Positions 10,469-34,085 of a stretch of 64,000 nt of DNA are shown here, piece after piece (position 1 is the first letter of the stretch; every line of letters starts with the position of its first letter). The DNA lies in NCBI RefSeq assembly GCF_041146795.1, contig NC_135168.1, positions 36,938,370 through 37,002,369 on the forward strand, read 5' to 3'. Both the position numbers and the translations under genes were made by a program. Origin of the DNA: Maylandia zebra (taxonomy: Eukaryota; Chordata; Actinopteri; Cichliformes; Cichlidae). Under the pieces are notes generated by a model, which saw only the letters and a list, made by a program, of their open reading frames with translations, had not been told where the DNA came from and did no database searches.

Positions 10469-12200
10469 AGCAAATGAAAGGCATTAAGGTTGGGTGGACC
10501 AGGCTGGATCAGTGAGGGTGTTTTGCTGCTCATCCATTTATCCAGAAAACAAAACCTTATTATCGTTGTATAGTGCCATAATTTTTTTTTAAATCAGTCA
10601 AGACATTTAAGCTTCAAAAACTACAATCATTACAAAACCTTTAAAGACTTGGACAAAAAGTCTAGCAAAATGCCAAACCACCCTTCTTTCAGTTACATGA
10701 CAACATACTGCCAAAACTGTAAGAGTACACCCTCTTACCTGTTAGAATGCTGCATTCATTTATGAAGGATATATATTGATAATATTATAGAGGTTATTCA
10801 TCGTGCCTGCACCAATACAGTGACACGTAGTACATTCCAGCGCTTTGTGTGATACTTTGTGCATTATGTTAGCAGTGTCTGTTCACTCTCGTATACTGGT
10901 GACTCCCATTACCGTCTCATGTTTCGGCTCTTTTATACTGGTTTTCCTGGGAAAATTTGCAATGCAGTGAAGGTGTTTGTTAACCACTGACGACTGGAGA
11001 GCGCTCTGTCTCATCTCCGTGCTGCCTGTGGATTTGTGCCTGTGCCTCTTAAAGGGGTAATTCTCACAATCAGGGAAGCTGCCTCTTAGCACACCATCAT
11101 CTTGGATCCCACACCTACAGGCCATTACACACCAAGTGCATTTTAAAAAAAGTGACATAAAATTTAGAATTTTTTTCTGTTCCAAACTTTTGCGGAAAAT
11201 TCGTCCTCAAAACCAACATCAAGCGATGATGAGTCGGTCCTGGGAAGTTCTGGGTTCATCCAAGCTGTATCACGACTGCTTCCGGACATATTTCATGATG
11301 TCAATGGGGCAGTTTGAGCTCTTGTTGGCAGAGTTGGGAACACATTCGTGTTCAGAGAGCCGACTGACCCAGAGCAGTGTCTGAGGTAAAATACTGTTAT
11401 CTAACTATTTGTATATTCAGTACTGTGCATGATTCAAGGTACAGCACACTTCTTGCCAAGTGAAAAAATCGAGCTTGTTTCAAACATATAAATGACTGCA
11501 TTAAGAATAGGTGACTCTCATAAAATATTTTTAACCAACAAAATATTCGCACAGATTTTATGCGTCCGGTGTGTAAAGCCTTAAGGCTGTGTAAAATAAA
11601 ACATGGATGTAGTCTTGTGAAACCTTGTTTAGAAGCTTTCACTTGAACAATTTGCCCATTTCATTTTTTTTTAAAATAACTCTTTCACCCATAAAGATGA
11701 CCTTTGAATGCCTCCCCGTACCTTTAATGACCACTTTGACACCTCTGTATTTATCAATAAAGGTGTGGTTTGACCACCTTTAGTGCTCAAATAGTTTCCA
11801 AGGGTAGTTGCATTTGCAGACACCCCCCCTCACTAAATTCTGACCAACACACAGTCATTTTGTTGTACAAAAAAAACAGTCAGTTTAGAAAACAGCTTCA
11901 AGGGTTACTCTTAGTAGGCTTTTAACAGGTAACAGGCAACGCTGAGTTTAACTCTTAAAGAGTTAAACTCAGCATTACCTGGGTGTGACTGTGAAAGCAA
12001 CAACACTGCTTGACCATATAGTAGTGAGTTGTCAACCAATAGGTATACCTGCACTAATACAGTTTTAAAAAAGAAGAATCAAAATAGCATCATGCTGATG
12101 TGAAACATGTGTCTGAGACCCTTATTTAGTGAAGAAGCTGTGTACTTAGCTTATAGGTCAAATAAGTACTACAGCAGTTTGTTTAAAGACCTTTGGAACT
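10469..12200 (+). other. cetn2 3' UTR and downstream
   Basis: No coding exon was recognised. Candidate poly(A) signals AATAAA lie at 11595-11600 and 11756-11761; which one is used cannot be seen. The stretch also contains a perfect hairpin at 11941-11973. Confidence 0.35.
11941..11973. repeat. Perfect 16-bp inverted repeat (hairpin)
   Basis: GCTGAGTTTAACTCTT at 11941-11956, one spacer base, then its exact reverse complement at 11958-11973. Weaker pairing continues outward (GGTAACAGG... / ...ATTACC). Function unknown; it could be the core of a small DNA element or a transcript-end hairpin. Confidence 0.8.
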
Positions 12201-12204
12201 ACAA

Positions 12205-12310
12205 GAGCTGCCCCTAGTGGCCTGTGAAGGAAATGCAGGCTTAAGTCAGTTTGCATTGGCTTCACTTTCCAGGTCCAGAAGCTGCGTCCTTGTTTTTTTT
12301 ATGTACAGTT
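12205..12310 (+). repeat. Fragment of a teleost dispersed repeat
   Basis: Contains GCCCCTAGTGGCCTGTGAAG, then ATGCAGGCTTAAG...GCATTGGCTTCACTTT and CCAGAAGCTGCGTCC. This block order is one I recall from a common fish repeat, another part of which seems to lie at 52.2-52.7 kb. Recalled, not searched. Confidence 0.4.
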
Positions 12311-13449
12311 TTTGGTCACATTGTCTTAAAGGGATTGTTAATATATTTTCTGTCATGCTTTTGTGCGTATTTTATCATCAATATTCCTGAATGTTTTACA
12401 TAATGTCTTGTGAATTGAATTATATAAACAGCACAACAGTATTTCAGTTAAAATTAAACCCATTGAAGGAATTTGTCCTCGTGTCCTGTTTATTTTTACT
12501 TTTATTTTTAAATGAGCATTGCTCATTTGAGTGGCTCGACTTTGGATTTATCTCCAATTTTTTTAAGTTGCATCATAAAACCTTGAATGTATTTTTTTCT
12601 GATGCTATTAAACACAGATACTATGCGGTCTTCTGCTGCTGTAGCCATTCTGCTTCAAGGTTTGACAGGTTCTGTGCTCTTCTGCATATCTTGGTTGTAA
12701 TGAGTGATTATTTGAGTCACTGTTGCCTGAAGTTCTGACAGCTTGAAGCAGTCTGGCCAGTCTGACCTTCAGGAGGCCACCTTGACTATGCTTCAGTGTA
12801 TTGGGTTGCTGCAATTTGTCTGAGTACTTAGATGCGATCTTTAATAAGCAGCTGAACAGATAACCAATCAAGTGGCCAGTGAGCATATATGCAGACTGGT
12901 TGTGCGTTAAGCCCAAGTAACACCTATCCCTATCCAAAACAGTATGTTGTCATGTGGCCTCCAAACAAAATACATAAAATAAACAGGTGATGTTCTCCAG
13001 AGTAAATGACAGTAGAAAATGGTGTATATTGTGAGTCACTAACAAACAGTGAACTGTACAAATATAATATAGAATTTACAAACCAATGACAAGGCCTGAT
13101 TAGTAGCGCCCAAGATCAAAAACTGGGTCACAGAAAAATCTTCCCCACATCCTAAAATAACTGCTTTGATTGTCCTGATGAGTTGCTGAAAAAGCATTGA
13201 TTATGATGATTTAGCTCAAATGTTTGTGAGAATAATATCTAAGAAGGGTTTGGTTAATTTAAAAAAATCCAAAATCAAAATGTGCAGACCTACCTGGAGA
13301 TTATTGCAGAGGAGAAGGTGTATGAGGAGCAAGAACCGAGTGTGTCTGAGGAGTGATGGGGAGCGCGGGATGACAATGAGCAGAGGAACACTGAGCATTG
13401 TGTTCAGGCTGTAGCTAGCGCACGTGCTGACCATCTTAAAGAATTAAAC
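12311..13449. other. Unassigned convergent intergenic stretch
   Basis: AT-rich sequence between the ends of cetn2 and gcna. Open frames of 60-115 codons occur on both strands but show no recognisable protein pattern. I see no RNA gene or named repeat. Confidence 0.3.
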
Positions 13450-13455
13450 TTTATT
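13450..13455 (-). terminator. gcna poly(A) signal candidate
   Basis: AATAAA on the minus strand, 314 bases past the gcna stop codon. It is the first canonical signal I found downstream of the stop. Confidence 0.5.
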
Positions 13456-13768
13456 TGAAGACTTGAAGGTGCAAAACCAACAAACAAACGAAAAAAAACC
13501 GCACCAGCACAGCATTAAAAGGCTCATATCAGACATTTACCATGGTACTGTCACTTATTAAGTATGACATTGTTTGATGCTATCATCTACACAAGCACAC
13601 AATCAGAAACATTTACTTTCTATTCAATCAGTTTTTCCAGTTACAGCAACTCTAATGATCAACAGACAAACAGAAAAAAAAAACATTGAGAATCATAGCT
13701 GCTCAATAATGTAAGACTATCTGACTGAGATATTTCATAGGCTTCCTGTGTAAAGGACACATACTAGC

Positions 13769-16700
13769 TCAGCTTTGACTCAGTTTAGTCTTCGAGGCAA
13801 AGTCTGCACTAAGTTTCCGCATCACCTCTGCATGACTCTGTCCTGCTAGCTCCTGTCGTACACTCGAGTAATTTTCCTTGACAAAGTTGGCAAAAGGCGT
13901 GGGAGCACGTGGCTTAGAAGGCGTCAACAAGACAAGCTGACCAGTGCAGAGGGCGCACACAAATCTCTGCGTGTCCAGTGACTTGGAATGACGGCCGATC
14001 CTATATGGAATCACAGTAAAAAAAAAAAAAAAAGAGACATTAATCAGGCTGAAATGAGCTCAAACGCTCTGGAAACACACAGTGACTCATAAAATGGAGT
14101 AAGTGGTTTTGGTTTACATACGTGTTCTTGCAGCGAGTGCACTGGTACTGGAATTTGTACTTGATGTCATAGCTGTGGCAGCGCGTGACCATCGGCAGCT
14201 CCGGATGTGCCAGTGTTGCTTTGCGAGCATAGAGCTTCCAGAAGTTTCCATGCCCGTCCCTTACACCGTTAATCAGCCATGTTGCAGCATGACACATTTC
14301 ATGTATCAGTGTGTCCCTGAGACGATCTAGCAGGGAAGCACAAAGACAATGTTGTCATACAAAACGAGGTACCTCGTATATATGCGCACGCACATATTCA
14401 GGAACAACAGCACAGTAAGAGATTCTAAAGCTCCACAAGGTCGCAGCTTCCCTGACAAGCAAATAATTCTAGGGGACCTTAGTAAGCCATTACCTGCAGA
14501 GTCACAGACTTTCTCTGACAGTTCTATGCGGGCGTAGCGGTTTCCTCCACCCTTTTCCTGCCCTGTAACGCAGTAGCCAGCTGTTTTACGCATCTTCTTA
14601 TTCCAGGTCACTGACATATTCGCAGGGAGCTAAAAAGAAAGAAAGTTAGAAATAAATGAAAACAAAAACTCACCCTGTTAGCAAAGACATTAAACAATGC
14701 AATGTATAAATATTTCGTTCTTTACGCAGAGCGTTTCATCATATTTAATTTACAATAATAATAATATAAAAAGAATACTGGAGTTTTAAATTGTACATCA
14801 ATATTGAAAGAACTGCATGGGAGATTCCGGCCTTTGCTCACAGTTCATATCTTCATTCTTGAAACTCATTAGTGAGCATTTTATCATTTAGCACAACAGC
14901 TATCCTACACAAAACAACCAGAGAGCTTTGCAGCTTCAATATGTGACCCATCCTTGACTTGTTTATGTCTAACAACATAACACACAATATATTACAGATG
15001 GTGGTTCTACTATGGCTGCCAATAGACTTTAGGCAACCAGTGAAAGCAAGGGGTATTTCACAAAGTCTGGAGATTTTCTTTTACGTCACGTGCATCAAAT
15101 TAAATATTCCTCAATTTCAAATGGAAAACAGTCTAGTAAACAATGACTCTTCATTACCTTACTCTCAAACACTGTGGTGTTGTACAGGTGGTAGAGTTTA
15201 CTTGTGAGTGCCTCTTTGTTCTGCTTAAAGCTGCCCACATAGCTGGAGCTGGGATTTGTGAGCGACTGCAGGAAGCAGCCCGGGGTCTTACACAGCACAT
15301 TCCTAGAGGGAAGCAAACAGAGCAAAATGAAGACAAACGTTCGTGTATAAAAGGAAAAGGCTCACTATCTGGTGCCCAATTAGTGCATCCACTAGACGCA
15401 CTTGCTGGTTGGACCGTGTCTCGGCTCGCTCTGACTGACGGCTGGCTTCAAGATCGATGATTTTCCAGGTGTCTTCACACCTAATGATTTAGAGCCTGGT
15501 GTTTGGGATACAGAAGGAACTGAGACTGTCCCAGCAGGCTCCTTATTGCTCTCTAAATTTAATTGGAAAAAGGAGAGCAAGAGATATGAGCATGACAAAA
15601 AAAAACAAAAGACTGTCAGATTCAAACATTCAGAATTAAGCAGTTACCGTACCTTTGCTGTTGTTCGGTAGGAATGAATTCCCTATGAAATTGTTTTTCT
15701 TTTTCAGTCTCTCCAGCAGGGATGTGAACTCCTCCTCAGAACTGCTTGAATCATCCAGCTTGGAAGGCATTGAAAAAGTGCGCTTGGGAGAGATCACTAA
15801 TGTTTTAGCTCCGTTTGAAGGACGACACAAAGGAGACAGAGCAGGAGGAGAGGGGAGTGACGGCGAAGTTTCATCGTCATTGCACAGAGGAGGAGTATTC
15901 TCACTGGTCTTTGGAAGTGACTTGGGCCTCGTGTGACGGGTTCTCCAAGTGCTCTTCAGCACAATATTATCATCATCCTCATCATCGCTGACAAAGACAG
16001 GTGAATTATACAGAGACAGGGGTCGCCTTGTTTGAGGCTGGGATGTTGGAGTATTGGTCTTCTTAGGAACTACAAAAAAATTTGAGACAAAAATAAATAA
16101 ATTAACAGACTTTTACATATGCATCTGACACATATTTAAAAAAGCAGCAACAGGGAAATTAGAAAAAACAAGACGCCTGATACATCAACAAAAGCTTTGT
16201 ATACAACCAGAAAATAATTTGCAAAGTGAAGAACAATCCTCTCCCGGTTTGTAAACCACACAGCAAGTGAACACTGTCACGTAGGCATAAACAACTAGGT
16301 GTGACTGATTGATAATCTAGGCCGTAGATCAGTCAGGTGCAACTTCCCAAGATGAGATTTTAGCTCATTTCCCCATTAATGAATTAAATCAATATCACTG
16401 TTATATTAGAAGCAACACAACAGGCTGCCTTGCTGATGCAACTCCAAAGGGATTTGTTTCTCCTCCCGGGATCAAATGGTAGGTAAATGTGAAGGCTGTG
16501 TCATTTATTGTTGCATGTGACATCTCCCGACATTATTTGGGATCATGCTGGAAGTGAGGAACAACAGCAAAATTACCTTTGAAAGATGATTTTGGCTCAA
16601 CAAAGTCATCATCTGATGAGTAGTCGTCAACTATAAAATTATGGAGGCTGTGAAATTAACCCAGGGGGAAAATGTTTAGCAGTAAATAACATTTACTTCT

Positions 16701-18255
16701 GACGGGAAATAAAAGTGGTGGATAAAAATTCATCGGACTCACCTGTCCTCACTGCCACTTTTAGATGTCTTCTTGGGTTTGGTATTGGGAGTTTTTGCCC
16801 GCTGAAGAACTTCAATGAGCAAAGATAAAATATCCAAAAATTGTATTGGTGGGATATATAGACAAAATCTAACCAGAAGAATAACATTAGCACTTACATG
16901 TTTCAAAAGCAGTATTGTCATCATCTGAGCTCACCACCACAATGTTTGAACTGAAAATAATAAAAGTGCTTTTTAAATACTTTAGTTATATCATAATATA
17001 GTCATTAGTGTGAAATGATAAATCAGATAGAAAATCTAGATCAGAAAAAGACAAAATGCTTCATGAAAACATTTTCATACCTGCCTGTCTTTGCAGGACT
17101 GCGTGGCTTGTGTGAAGTGGCTTTAGCTTGGGGTGTGGCTTTTTCCATAAGAACTAAGGCATTAAAGGGTAATAGGAAAAAAATTAAATCCATACATGAA
17201 ACCAAAGTCACACCTTTAAGCATTGTACATTAATAAAAAAAAATTTTTTAAAAAGCCCAAACACTTACACCTGTCAAATTCATCGTCACTCGATTCGCTC
17301 AACGCAGAGTTTCTCCACTTACTTGCTGATCCATGACCACTTGTGCCAGCATGACGACTCTTACCAATTTTACTCATCAACTGCAAACAGAAGCAACAAC
17401 AATAATAATGTTTATTTATTTATTCATTTTCAATCATTTACTTCATGGTGATACCATCACTTTTAAATGCAAATCAACAAAATCAACCCCTGCCATAGTG
17501 GGTCTCCAAAAAAATAAATAAATAAAATCTGTATATTTAACAAAATTATTTTCTTAGACATTAATAAAGTGCTACCTGAGTACCAACATTTTGACATTAG
17601 ACTATCAATTGATATTTTTCTTTTTGTTTTGGTTACCATATTTGCTCAATCCAGCATACAAGTTGAATGAAAATAGCATTTTTGTAACTAAGAATGTTTC
17701 TAGAGGCTTCAATTGACATTGTGAAATACAACTGTACTCCATTCAAAAATCATTTTTTATACAAATATTTATTTAAACAACCAGCCATCACACAGTTTTG
17801 ATGCACCTGCCCCAAATTACAGATCGTGATGCCATGACATTTATTATTTGACCAAATTCATTGAAGTTTGAGTTTGTCTTTAATAGTTTTGAGATATTCA
17901 TGCTGAAACAATTCCTCAGATGTAAAAGTGCGGAACAAATATTGTCGACCTAGGTTGACGGACTATTTAAAAAAATGTATCTCTTAAAAGGTATCTGATA
18001 TATGAAGCTAAAAGGGAGACGATCGATCATCTCTCCTCTGTCTCAAACGTTGTACTTGAGAGCTATTCTCTGTTCCAGCAACCCAGGCTAATAGTGCCAG
18101 TGTGTTTACCAGTTTTTAATGAAGTCCGCGATAATTTAGGGGTTTAAAAAAAGTATGCAGCAAACCTTCTTTTCCGTTTCCTCCAGTCCTCCCTCATCCA
18201 TCCACCCCATTCTTTTAGCCACTTTGTGAAAAGACTTGGACGTAGCATCGTTCAT
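13769..18255 (-). CDS. gcna: Germ cell nuclear acidic peptidase (SprT-like)
   Basis: GCNA (formerly ACRC) is a germline SprT-family zinc metallopeptidase that helps clear DNA-protein crosslinks and binds SUMO. Coding exons, minus strand: 18255-18166, 17380-17269, 17153-17081, 16950-16898, 16809-16743, 16647-16577, 16069-15653, 15552-15402, 15302-15158, 14629-14494, 14326-14122, 14000-13769; 1752 nt, 583 aa. The N-terminal half is low-complexity with Ser/Asp blocks and SUMO-interaction-like cores NIVVVSSDDD (94-103), NFIVDD (135-140) and SPVFVSDDEDDD (178-189). The SprT domain follows, with HEMCH at 447-451 (HExxH zinc site), a CTRC/CALC zinc ribbon (501-504, 522-525), and a C-terminal HMG-box-like segment (TPFANFVKENYSSVR). 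Exon 1 uses an unusual GTTTGC donor. It is downstream of ogt on the same strand, as in human. Confidence 0.93.
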
Positions 18256-18760
18256 AGTTTCCTTCAAGTCTGCAATAGCACACAATAGCACGAGCCATTT
18301 AAAGTTTGCTCCAGCGCTAACATCAAGCTGGTTTTTTATAACATCATAAAACCACAGAGTGCTGCTAATTGATAGTTTTTACCAAACATTTTTCATTTAA
18401 CCAATTAATTTTTCTGGTTGGAACAAAATATATCTATATGGTTGAGGGGTTACAGCCTTTAGCTGAGCAGCGTTAGCGTTACCGTTAGCAACGGGGTCTC
18501 TAGCGTTAATCAACTAACATTAACAAGAGCTAGCTGGTTCATTTTCCCCCATTAGCACACACTGAATTACCGACTTATAAAACAAACGAACCCGACAATA
18601 TTTGTTATTTCATTACCAATTGCGCTTCTGTTATAAGAGAATAAGAGTGGCTGAGAGAATAGGGAAGCAACTACGAAGTTAAATTCAAATCTTGTGCTCC
18701 ATTGCACCGGAAGTTGTCACCGTGATATTGGACCAATCGTAGCGCGTTCGGAGTGGCACT
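18256..18760 (-). promoter_or_regulatory. gcna 5' leader and promoter
   Basis: A TTGCAG acceptor just before the first coding exon implies a separate non-coding first exon, probably near 18.6-18.7 kb. A CCGGAAGT ETS-type site (18707-18714) and a CCAAT box (18733-18737) lie side by side there, in the position expected for a TATA-less promoter. Confidence 0.45.
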
Positions 18761-19480
18761 GAACCATCTTGTCCACACCTACGTTTGCAGGAAAATAATC
18801 ACGTAGACAAATTTCACAGGAAGATAAAGTTCAATTCAGTTTTTAATGCAATTCTACTTTTAATAGAAAAAATAATCTGTCAAATTGATGTTTAAATTAC
18901 TGTGGTAGAAATTAATTACAGCAAGTCGTTATACGTCACCCAAACCAACTAGTCACACTGTCTAACTAGACTTGTCATGGCTAACAAAACTTAAATTAAT
19001 CTATGTGCACATTTGTTATATCTCATCTTACCAGATAATATGAAAGTCTTCTATTACCTGTATCACTTGACTTGGTTGGCTGTCATGCATCAGTCTGACA
19101 AGGAATCGCCATGTCTTTTAGTAGCTCCAGACGTACCAACTATGCATTTATATATTGAATATTTTTATTATCTATGATTTATGACAGTCTTATTGGACAG
19201 CCACATGTCCTACAGTCAGTCTGTGAATTCATCATCTATGTATTCTAGATTAGAATGTTGGTCAACTATGAATTTTGACATTCACTCCACAGATCATGCA
19301 CAAGTATGCAGATTATATAACTACTGACACAAGTTAGCAAAGCAAATGGCATTTAAAGGAGATCCATACTTGAACTCCAATGACAATGAGAAAAAGCATT
19401 GGTAACTTATATTAAGTGCATGTAACATAAATATCCAGAGGAAATTGTTCAATTGTTACCACTAATGTTAAATAAAAACA
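18761..19480. other. Unassigned AT-rich stretch between ogt and gcna
   Basis: No exon, repeat family or RNA gene was recognised. It could be intergenic or the distal ogt 3' UTR. Confidence 0.3.
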
Positions 19481-19481
19481 T

Positions 19482-19511
<30 letters not shown>
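19482..19511. repeat. Run of 30 G
   Basis: Thirty consecutive G on the plus strand (C in the ogt transcript if that far). Such a tract is able to form G-quadruplexes and is also a classic place for assembly-length error. Confidence 0.95.
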
Positions 19512-19512
<1 letters not shown>

Positions 19513-20008
19513 ATAAAATAAAAAAATAAAAGTCAGCCATTTGGTTTTTCACTGAATTTCTTCTTCCACCTGGTTGTGGGACTGGTATACTTGTGAATGC
19601 AGGACTTGTTATTTATTTATTTATTTTAAACACTTCCATAAACGCCAATATTGAAGATTTCGGCACAGGAAATTTGTTTTCATTTTGTCAGCAGACTCCA
19701 ATGGACCCAGAAAGGCACAGCTGAATACAAGTACATAAATCTGCCAAGTTTAACAAGGTGCTGTGAGCTGCTGACCGCACACTGATGAGGATTTAAGAAA
19801 CAAAGGGGGTAGGGTTTCAGTTTTTCACCGGCTTTACCATCGAGTACAAAACACCATACAAAGTGATTGCCATCTCAATATTTATTATATATAGTGCCTC
19901 ATGGCATCGTTGACAGCATAAAGGTAAACAGACAATTAAAAAAAAAGAAAAAAAAAAAAAAGAAAATTTGCTTAGAAATACTTACCCGCCTGCTTCAGGT
20001 TTGTGTGA

Positions 20009-20046
<38 letters not shown>

Positions 20047-20558
20047 TATAAGGTATGTAATCTAAAATTACATTTAGGTCTTCCCCGCTGACTTAACAGG
20101 AGTTGCTTTTTCTAGATTTGTCCAGTCTTATGAACATGTTGAGAACTGATAATAGTCCTGATAATAAATAGTCCTTGTAATAAACAGTCCTTGCTTAATG
20201 AAGTTGGCATTCAGAAGTTCTCATTTTGTCATGTTTTCAGAAACTTAGAACACCTACTTCTGCAGGTATGTGAGAGGAGCTTTAAAAAAAACAAACAAAA
20301 AAAACAAAAAAAAAACTAAAGAGTTGCAGCAATTTATATTTTATAATTGCATGTTAAAGCTGATGAAACATGTCAGGTACAATTTCCATGGTGCAACAAT
20401 GTCATTTTTAAAACACACAACACTCTTAATCCATTTATAAATAGATCAACAAGTAATGACGGCTGGAAATTCTCTCCACAAGCTGCACTTAGTCCCATAT
20501 GCACAATGACAGAAGAAAGTAAATCCATCGATCCAAGTACCAAAAAAGGGGAAACAAA

Positions 20559-20601
<43 letters not shown>

Positions 20602-20927
20602 AAGCCAGGCATTCACAATCCTTTCATGCTCACCAAATACCTATACTGTGTTTTAGGACAAGAGTCTCAGAAGAGTTGCCTGAATGTCTCAGGATCAATC
20701 TGGCTCAGTAGATGCAGATGTGAGAGGCAACGATCAGTGTAAATGGGATATAAATGTGAACATGTGTAGGCTCCTTGAAAACAAGAGTCCCATTAATAGC
20801 AAAGGAGAGTGATACAGACAAAAGTTCGACAAGGGGCTGGAGTGGAAACGGACCATTCAAACTATGGTGCTGATGGGGGTTTAAAATGGCTGGGGGAAAG
20901 GGGAAAATAATTCTGCATGCTTCCAGT
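19512..20927 (-). other. ogt 3' UTR region with long A/T tracts
   Basis: Follows the ogt stop. On the minus strand a candidate AATAAA lies at 19881-19886, about 1 kb past the stop. Plus-strand A runs of about 31 (20014-20044) and 40 (20560-20599) bases, and a broken A-run at 19938-19962, would be U tracts in the ogt message. No coding exon here. Confidence 0.5.
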
Positions 20928-33215
<12,288 letters not shown>

Positions 33216-34085
33216 CTCCTCGGTCTTCGAGTCTTGCACGGTGGTCGTCAATGTGTCCTCTAGCAGATAACAATCTCAGAGAAAAAAAATTGCGACAAGC
33301 AGAAAACACGTTGCCCCAATAGCTATGCAGAGTTAGCTAAACTAATGTCCTAACGTATGTTTCTTTTTCCCCTAAAGCGACAAATGTAGATCTCGCAGTG
33401 GTTAGTATCAGCTGGCTAATACCCAATCAATTGTCTTGCTGTTAAGAGCTCGTTTTTAAGCTAACATGTTACGTGCTGTTGGTTTAATGGCTCTTGCTAG
33501 CTTCCCCTTCCCAACAAAGCAGCAGTGGATCATAAAATGGCGAGATGGGTGGAACTCGTTTTTGAGATAAACTAGATCCGTTCACCGCCGTTACCGAGAC
33601 ACGTGTGTAAAACTGTAATAAATATCGCACGTAGCGATGTGAAAATATTTCAGAAGATTTGTGATTACATTTTTCTCCTTTTATCGCGTGTTATTTCTTT
33701 ATTTACTAAAGTTAAAAAAAAAACATATTAGGAACGATGCTGCGCGGAAGAACACATTGGTGCAGTGAGACGGAGTGCAAACGGAAAAAGCCAGCAGAGA
33801 ACCGGTTTTAAGATTCACGAGGCAGATCGTCTGTGGATTGTAACGTGTTACCACAGCCACACGAGAATAATGTGAGACACCGACATTAAATAACAGTGGG
33901 TGGATTCTGTTTAAGTTATGCAATGCACAGCTGGAGATCTACGCGGCTCTGCTATGCAGATAAAACAGGCGCAAAAACTGAAGTGGTAGTGATGTTAACT
34001 AATATACAATTCAAGAACTAGTTGTCACAGATCATTCAGATCACCAAGCAAAGTTTAATATTAAACACAGATTAATGAGATAAAT
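33216..34085 (-). promoter_or_regulatory. ogt 5' leader and promoter region
   Basis: GC-richer than the flanks. AAAATGGCGAG at 33535-33545 resembles a YY1 core (AAnATGGCG), common just downstream of housekeeping start sites. The minus-strand transcript probably starts between about 33.3 and 33.6 kb. From 33.7 to 34.08 kb nothing is recognised. Confidence 0.4.

Noticed and set aside
12391-12738. 115-codon plus-strand frame between cetn2 and gcna
   Set aside because: Phe/Leu-rich product of AT-rich DNA with no conserved motif; no exon signals.
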